Shown here in pieces: positions 57,128-64,000 of a stretch of DNA of 64,000 nt; position 1 is the stretch's first letter, and each line of letters begins with the position of its first letter. The position numbers were made by a program, and so were the translations under genes. The DNA is from Peribolospora baueri (taxonomy: Eukaryota; Basidiomycota; Peribolosporomycetes; Peribolosporales; Peribolosporaceae), in assembly GCA_029717555.1 (NCBI GenBank), contig JAMDHS010000012.1, forward strand, positions 248,001 to 312,000. Reading direction: 5' to 3'. Below the pieces are notes generated by a model, which was not told where the DNA came from, ran no database searches, and worked only from the letters and a program-made list of their open reading frames with translations.

Positions 57128-60100
57128 TCAGCCGGCTTTTCTCTTTCCCAAGTTCAGCTTGAGCTTCGGCATCGACGTCGGAGGTGGGGCCGGTTGCGCA
57201 GCATTGAATACGGGACTACCAGCCTGAGAAGATGGGTTGGGAGGCAGGGGGAAAGGCTGTCCACCGTTATCGAGCCCAGCACTGAGACCCGAGCCCATGT
57301 TCCACGTCCCGCCAGGCGAGGCGGCTGAAAGGGGGCCGGGCGAGGGGGCTGAGCTGGAGAAACCGCTAGGCGTGCCGAACGTGCCCGCTGCGAGCGGGTT
57401 GATGCCGAAGGATGAGTTGACGAACGATGGCTTTCCGGCTTTCTTGCCGTGAACAGAGCCCTCCTTCTTCGAGCCAGGGTGCATTGGACAGGCTGTGTTG
57501 GTCGCCATATGTCCCACTTGGCCACAACGTCCACATCGCCGCTGAACAGACGCAAATACACGTACAGGCAAGTTTACGAGTCAGTCCAGCGTCAGTAGAG
57601 GAAAAAGTTGACTTTTGCACTCGACTCACCGTCGTGTCGGTCTTGTTGGGACCTCGCGCGGCGCCGTCTTCGCCCGCAGCCGCCAGCTTCGCGTTCTTCC
57701 TCTGCATGCGTCGCTCTTTGTTCTTCTTCATCTTGGCAATCGTTCCCTCGAGCCTGAAAAACGAAAGGGCCGTCAGACATTAATTAGAGGGAAGCGCGAA
57801 GAGCGAAGAATATGCATGAACGATCAACTTACAACTTCTTTCGCTGCCTGTTCAACTCCTCGTCGTTCGTCGGCACGAGTGCGTCGATGGTGGTATTCGC
57901 GTCTTCAATGAGCTGACGTTGCCGAGTGTATGCACTGATGACCGCAGGGTCGCGAACGATCTCATTCTCCCACCGCCCCTTCACCTGCAGCAAAAGCGGC
58001 AACATACGTGTTCGCACTCGCTCAGCAAGCGCCGATGACAATTTCGATATGAAACCACTTACCAATCTACGAATCTTTAGGACTCGATTGCTCGGTCCTC
58101 CCATCACACTGCCCATCCGGCTTCGACTTGGACTCGCGTCCCTGTCGAAGTGACCAGGGCTGGACGGACCGCTCATGACGCTGGGACTCCGGAATGCGCT
58201 TGCCCTGAACGAGCTGGGGCCCCTACTACTCGTGGCGTTCAAGTTTTTTAATTGAAGCGCCCTTCGCTCGTCTTCCTCGGTCAGTTCGGGTGGGACAGGA
58301 TCGGACAAAGCCTTGTACTGAGCGTTCCAGATGCGGTCAATCTCCGAACGGTAGACAGCCTGCTGCTGAGCGACGTTATAGCGATGGCCGGACTTTTGCC
58401 GAGCGTCCGCTTCGGCTGAAGCGAAGCGAGAACACAATTCAGTATTATTCGGAGAGGCATACTGGAAGTCCACGACTTGCACTCACCATTTGCTGCTTCG
58501 GGGTCCTCCCCGGCCCGAACGAAAATCTCTTTCATGGACACTCGAATGAACGAAAACGCCTCGCCCCGTCCACTGGGATCGCCCTCGCCATGAAGCTTTA
58601 GCATAGCCTTGCTCTGAGTCGCATTGAGAAAGTTCTTTGTCGTGATCCAGGGTGCCAAAAGCTGCTCGAGGTCATTCTTGCCTTCCTCGTCCCCTTCCGC
58701 TTCGGCACCGGCCCCGTGAGCGGTCTTGGCAAAACCTGCGTCAAGGAGGTGGCGTTGTCCCACTTGCATAGATTCGCAGAGGCAGATGTGCTCCGGTGTG
58801 ACCAACTTGAGCATCTCAGAATCTTCTGGCACCACAATGTGAGGCCTAAGGCGCCAGCGATCTTCGTTTCGGCTGTACTCCATAAATTCCTTTAAAAGAA
58901 CGAGCGCGGCGAATCATCACATATCTTTGAGCGACTGAGACTTTACTCCCGCTGTTTGCTCTGGCATAAGCCACCCACCTTCAATCGCTGCCTCATCTGA
59001 AGATCATTCTGATCTGGGAAATAGTTGAAAAGGCGGCGGATCTGGATCTTGCCACCCTTGGTCTTCTTGACCAGACGGTACGCAATAGTCTGAAGCCGAT
59101 GCTTGAGCGTATTGGTGACAAGCCTGGAGTGCGGACCAGGCACCTGCGCGACCGGGTACGTTTGGCCAACGGCGAAAAGGTTTCTGATCTCGCGAATGTA
59201 GTACGTTTGTTGGCCCTTGACGGTTGATCGGACCACGAGGAAGTCCGTACTAGCCGGTTGGTGCCGAAAGAGCGGAGCACGAACGAGATTGTTATACAAG
59301 GTCGGTACCGTCTGCCCAGCCTCGACGCTGCCGAACCGCATGAAAGGAGACTCGTCTGCCACATCCAGCACAAACGGTTCGCCGAGATCAAGCTGTCAAA
59401 CCGCGCGATGTCGCTCATGTCGTCAATTCGCAGAACTCCACGCTCGAACGACATACCAGGCTCACCTTCGGGATGTGCTCGTCTTTAACATCCTTTTTCC
59501 GATAATAATTGACGAGCAGACTCCCCATGCCGAGATTAGAGATAATTGTAGGGTATTCCTCCTGCATTGATCGACATTGTGACGGTATTCAGTGGCCGCC
59601 ACGTCACAGACCAAGGGTCGATGAAAGTAGACAAGTGCTCACCGAATACTCCCAGAGAACAAAGTTGCCGGTTTCCTTAAGCGTCAGGTCTCTCGTGCTC
59701 TTTAACACTTCTCCCGCATCACGAGCAATTTTCCGCTTCTCGCCCTTCCGCTTCTTATTCGAGACGACCTTGTCGAAGTGAATCTCCTTGTCCGTAGGGA
59801 ATTGTAAGCCTGGTCGGTGAAAGGCGCGGCATTCAGACTTGGTCAAGCGCGTTTTGTACTGTTCAAAAGCAGGGTGAAGTCGTTGCAAGCAAAATTATCA
59901 GTCCACGGGTCCGCGACGCTGAGCTCTCGTAAGAACAGGGTAGACTCACAAACGGCATCTGCAACTTCTGAGCAGGATAAGCGTGTTGAACCACCAGCTG
60001 ACCGAGCGTCTGACGGACACGGTGACGGTGCTCCTTCGACACCTCATAGTACCGATCGTTACTGAGATTGAACGGGTCGATGCCCTTCGCCGTCGATGCC

Positions 60101-61520
60101 GCACCTTTACCCAGTTGAGCTGGACCCTCGGCATCCATTAGTGACCCACCGCCTTCTGCAACGGGTTCGAGCATCATGTCGGGATCGTTCATGTCAAGAC
60201 ACAATTCCGTGAACGTGCGCGAAGGCGGGTTCCGCGAGTCCCATATGATCGACTTGAGCCAGCCCGAAGACAGTAAGTCGGCGTTTGGCGGTCTTGATAT
60301 GGAAATTGGGTATGGCACTAGGTGGGGTGCCGATTGGCTTTTGCACCATAGATTGGCAATTGGCAATATAAGAAAACCCGTTCCTGACGTTCGAGACACC
60401 GTGGAGAAGAACTCACGATGGCGCTTTCGAGTCCCATAATATTCGATCCTCCCAGTCGTCTAGTTCCATCATATCAAGACTTTTACGAGGCGCGACGCTG
60501 AGGTCTTCTTCGCGTCCCAACGAGGATATGAAATCCATCTACGTGTGTAGTATACGGAGGGGAGTTAGAACCTTGAAACAGATTATGTTATGCAAACTTG
60601 CGCGGGACTCGAGAAATTGAGATACATACCTCCTCGGTGTCGCTATCAGTATCGCTCCCATACACCTTTCGCCTCTCATCCTTTGTCAAATCCCCAGCGA
60701 GGCCTTCCAGAATCGACTTCCGTGCAGGAACAAGCTGGGAGTCAGGTCGGCGAAGCATCTCTTTTGTGGATGGCGCTGGATGGTCGTCTGGCATAATTCT
60801 TGCCCGGACTAAACAAAAAAATTCGCGCTTCAACTACCGTGGCGCGCAATCCCGCCCGGACAAGCGGAACTTACTGTGATGTTCCCTATGTTGCAGCTTT
60901 CGTCGTTTCGGTGGCCTGGTCGCGAACAGATCCGTGAAGTCCAGCACTTTGCTCTTGTCAAAGCCAGGGTACAGCGTCTTGATGTCGCGCTGCTGGGGCG
61001 GCGGGAAGGAGGCAACTGGACTAGGCGGCTTTTGAGGCGAACGTGGGGCTTGAAAATCATCTAGACTAGCGCGAGCGGAGAGCGCAGAGCGCAGGAGAGT
61101 AGTGGCGGCGTCTGAGGGCTCTTGCTTCACACGACTCTCATCATGGTCCCCCTCAGCGCTCTCCTCGTCGTAGTCGTCATCCTCTCGGGTCGTTCTCGGC
61201 AGGGAAAGAGCCGCCATGCCTTGTCTGTAATATCGCTCCGAGTGGATGTCGTCTTTTGCGCTCCGCTCCGCCCTCATCTCCGCATCAATCTCATCCTCCA
61301 AATCCTCACCCTGCTCTCGTCCGATAGAACCCACGTCCTCGTCATCCTCGAAGCGGTCCTTATAAATCTGGTCCGCGCCGAACGTACTTGTGCCGCCACC
61401 TAGCCCGAGACGTCGCTGCACGCCAGTATCGAACTCTGCGTCCACGCCAAGGTCATCCAGCAGGTGTCCAACTGCAAAGCCGCCGAGCTGAGAGATGGCG
61501 GCCGCGTGCTCGTCGTCCAT
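57128..61520 (-). CDS. TAF1: Transcription initiation factor TFIID subunit 1 (TAF1)
   Basis: Largest TFIID subunit; scaffolds the complex and contacts TBP and promoter DNA. Twelve minus-strand exons (61520-60875, 60808-60630, 60538-60417, 60292-59950, 59858-59643, 59561-59466, 59392-58979, 58889-58487, 58415-58063, 57984-57833, 57753-57630, 57541-57128) give 1153 residues. The acidic N-terminus (AISQLGGFAVGHLLDDLGVD) is TAND-like. The central TAF1 domain (about 310-830) is clear: DLLSSGWLKSIIWDSRNPPS, YKTRLTKSECRAFHRPGLQF, NLGMGSLLVNYYRKKDVKDE, LGEPFVLDVADESPFMRFGS, TDFLVVRSTVKGQQTYYIRE, RRLFNYFPDQNDLQMRQRLK. Near the end, RRCGRCGQVGHMATNTACP is a CCHC zinc knuckle (Cys1019, Cys1022, His1027, Cys1033). 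There are no bromodomains, as in other fungal TAF1. It is divergent from UTP17. Confidence 0.94.
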
Positions 61521-61871
61521 GGTCGTGGCAGGTGATGTTTACGGCGACAAACATGGTCCCTTCGTCGAGGTGGATGGAGACTGGGGAGAGTAATCGGACC
61601 GCCCCTCAATATGTCCGCGTAACCCAGCCTACGTCCGACAGCAGGGAGCGTCGCGCCGCGCTTCAAGATTTGACCGGCGGCCTGCTGCCGCAGCAAGTCG
61701 ACAACTTTTCTTCGTGACATGCGAATTGTCGTTCCACTACCCAACCAGTCTTTTGCCCGCCGGACGCCGCGGGTTTTTCGTCCTTCCCTCTTTTCTCTGT
61801 TGTCCTCTTTCCTCTCCCTTGGTGCTGGGATTGGTTCAGCTTTGGAACCGTTCACGTTTTGTCTCTTTCTG
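61521..61871. promoter_or_regulatory. Divergent promoter of TAF1 and UTP17
   Basis: 351 bases between opposite start codons. An upstream in-frame ATG at 61719 could extend UTP17 by 51 residues; if it is used, the shared promoter is only 198 bases. Confidence 0.45.
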
Positions 61872-64000
61872 ATGTCCAAGCGATCGGGGAAGCAGAAGCA
61901 GGTCGACGGCACTTCGCCGGCTCCTGCGTCCACACAGCGGCTGGCCAACGGCATCGCGCAGAGGCCCAAAGCCGAGGTGGCCTCTGCCAGCGCTACCATT
62001 CCACCAACATGGTCTGGAAAGGAGGAGGGAGTTCGAATGGAGGCTCTGCCGTGGACTCCTGTCGTGGAGGGGTCGGCTTCGAAGCATCCGGTTGTGTTCA
62101 CGCAGGACGGGAAGTGAGTACAGGCTCGCGTGCCAGAATAAGTCTTGTCAAATCATTTCTCCTTGAACCGCGCGCCTTACAGTTCACTCCCAATTGTAAC
62201 ACAGCTACTTTTTTGTCGCCGTGTCGTCCTCCGTCAAGATCCACTCTCGTGCCACAGGACAGGTTGTGTCGACCTTGTCTTCCAGTCCTGAGTCGACAAC
62301 GTCTGGCGACACTCCGAAGAGCCGGGGACGGACCGGAGCAATCATAGGCCTTCTTTTGAACCCTTTTAATCCCCTTCAGCTTATCACGGCCTCGTTGGAC
62401 GGTACAGTCAAAGTGTGGGATTACCTGGATGCCGTCCTTCTCAAGAGTATCTCGGTGGGATACGGCATTACCCATATCGCTGCACACTCCAGGCACAAGA
62501 ATTATGTTTTTGTGGCTGTTCGAAAACCTGCGGCATCGTCTGCCCGAGCTTCTACAAGCGGCGCAGCGACAGGCCCGGGTAAGCACAGCTGCCTTCTCTT
62601 ATCATGCGCAGCATATGCTGATCTGTGTGCCTTCTGTACCCCTCCTATCCGCAGCTCGCATTAATTCCGTCATCTTCCGCATCTCTCTAGACACCTTCCA
62701 GCCCAAAGATGGCTCGAAGCCCACTGTTTCTGTCGCGCAACCACCGCGCGAACTTGTTCGCGTCGGTAAGACTCGCGAGGCAACAGGCATGCACATTTCA
62801 GCTGACGGAGAGTGGCTCGTCGCCATCGGTGGTAGCAAGGTCCATGTCGCCCGCTTGTCGGCCATCCGGGACGGTTTTACGAAATACGTATCATCCGACC
62901 GACTCGTTTCCCTCGCTTTCCACCCTCATGACAACACCTTCGCCACCGGCGACGAAAAGGGCCAGATCCGTATGTGGTACCTTCTGGAAGATGGGACGGT
63001 GGAGAGTGTCGAAGGAGGAAAGGGCGCTGGGATGGAGAAGCGCGTGCCGACTACTACGCTGCACTGGCACGCGCACGCGGTCAGCTCGTTGACTTTTACT
63101 TCCAATGGCGCGTACCTGCTCTCCGGCGGAGAAGAGGCCGTGCTGGTGATTTGGCGACTGGGTTCTGCTCAGAAAGAGTTCATTCCTCGTGTCGGAGCTG
63201 CCATCAACTCCATCGCCCTCGCTAGAAGTTCGGAAGGGCGAGAGCAGGAGTATGCTGTGGGCTTGGTGGACGGTAGCACGGTTTTCGTCAGTGCGACGAA
63301 TCTCAAGGTGGTTCGAACCATTTCCCGCGTCAAGATCGGTGAGAACGATTTTCTTGTTCCAATTGCTCGCGCCATACCATTTCCTGAGCCCGCCAGAACT
63401 TTCCGTACTTCACTTCTCCCCAGATCCCTCGCGCAAAAGCTTCAGATTGTCCGGCACGCCGCCAGTGCCGCTCGAAGTTCAACCTTCCACCGGCCATCTC
63501 GTGGTGTCCTCCGGTCATCCGTCGTCGATCCAATTTTTCAACCCTGCGACCGACTCGCTTGCCCTCGAACTCGAAGTCGCTCCGTCCAACCGCGTCTCTC
63601 GTGCCAATGAGAAGCCCATCGAGCCTCCTCGCGTCGAGAGAGTCGTGTTCTCAGGTGGCCAAGGCGACCAGCAGGGTGAGTGGATGGCGACGTTTGACAC
63701 AAGGGACGGAGGCGAGCATTTCACGAGCGAGGCGTATCTCAAGATCTGGCGGTGGGACGCAAACACGAAGACGTAAGTGGCTTTTTGGAAGTATATCTTG
63801 TATATTTGAGAGAAATCGTTCACTAATTCTGTCGACAATTTTTTTTTTCTTTTTTCAGGTATATCCTCAACACCAGGATCGAACGTCCGCACGATGCAGG
63901 TATCACCGCGATGTCCTTCTCGCCTGTCGGCAGCACCGACTCGGACCACTTGCTTGTCACAGCAGGCAAAGACAACAAAGTCAAGACGTGGAGAATCCGC
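61872..64000 (+). CDS. UTP17: UTP17/WDR75-type WD-repeat protein, 5' part (runs off right edge)
   Basis: WD40 protein of the t-UTP/UTP-A subcomplex that loads on nascent pre-rRNA (yeast Utp17/Nan1, human WDR75). Exons 61872-62113, 62205-62578, 62655-63338, 63424-63772 and 63859 to the edge give 597 residues so far. Beta-propeller repeats are visible: YFFVAVSSSVKIHSRATGQV, GLLLNPFNPLQLITASLDGT then VKVWDYLDAVLL, LVSLAFHPHDNTFATGDEKG then QIRMWYLLEDG, HWHAHAVSSLTFTSNGAYLL then SGGEEAVLVIWRLGS, QKEFIPRVGAAINSIA, and at the edge LLVTAGKDNKVKTWRIR. The pattern 'LHWHAHAV..L.F...G.YLLSGG.E.VLV.W.L' is typical of WDR75. Start placed at MSKRSGKQKQVDG, since the residues encoded from the earlier ATG (61719) look like untranslated sequence. 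Confidence 0.88.

Noticed and set aside
1-64000. Biosynthetic cluster, mating-type locus or defence system
   Set aside because: The neighbours are unrelated housekeeping genes. No polyketide, peptide synthetase, terpene, homeodomain pair, pheromone receptor or NLR-type gene is present.

Overview
This window looks like nuclear DNA of a basidiomycete fungus. Most genes are split by short GT-AG introns (roughly 45-250 nt). The DNA is GC-rich. The encoded proteins are fungal in type: a Rho4-like GTPase, a Ppg1-like phosphatase, a TAF1 without bromodomains, BUD22, and a small fungal-specific membrane protein. The subphylum cannot be fixed from the sequence alone. I see no transposons, viral relics, rRNA, convincing tRNA, CRISPR or secondary-metabolite cluster. 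All gene models below were spliced by eye from frame continuity, splice consensus and family motifs.

Layout, left to right. The left edge holds the 5' part of a NAP1-like histone chaperone (-), divergent from a RHO4-like GTPase (+). About 6 kb of repeat-rich intergenic DNA follows; it contains a relic of a PLC-like phosphodiesterase gene on the minus strand. Next come ornithine aminotransferase (+), a cyclin K/T-type (Pch1-like) cyclin (-), an F-box/leucine-rich-repeat protein (-), a PPG1 phosphatase (+), an HMMR-like coiled-coil protein (+) and an intronless ketopantoate reductase (+). The middle holds chaperonin CCT7 (-), a bHLH-zipper factor (-) with a long upstream region, a tiny-exon membrane protein (-), SMC6 (+) and a bZIP factor (-) with another long upstream region. 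The right third holds a possible small gene (-), BUD22 (-), coatomer gamma SEC21 (-), a possible orphan gene (-), TAF1 (-) and, running off the right edge, UTP17 (+).

The genes are mostly core housekeeping functions: chromatin and transcription (NAP1, cyclin, TAF1, SMC6), ribosome biogenesis (BUD22, UTP17), protein folding and traffic (CCT7, SEC21), signalling (RHO4, PPG1), and arginine and pantothenate metabolism. Two transcription factors sit beside multi-kilobase non-coding stretches. They are not an operon or cluster in any functional sense; several divergent pairs share short promoters (RHO4/NAP1, PPG1/F-box, SMC6/membrane protein, UTP17/TAF1).

No clearly new multi-gene system was found. 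The best leads are the 200-residue membrane protein split into eleven exons (one of 5 nt, one of 8 nt), the fungal HMMR-like protein, two unassigned small genes, the phosphodiesterase relic, and a helically phased array of GTCGAC palindromes.
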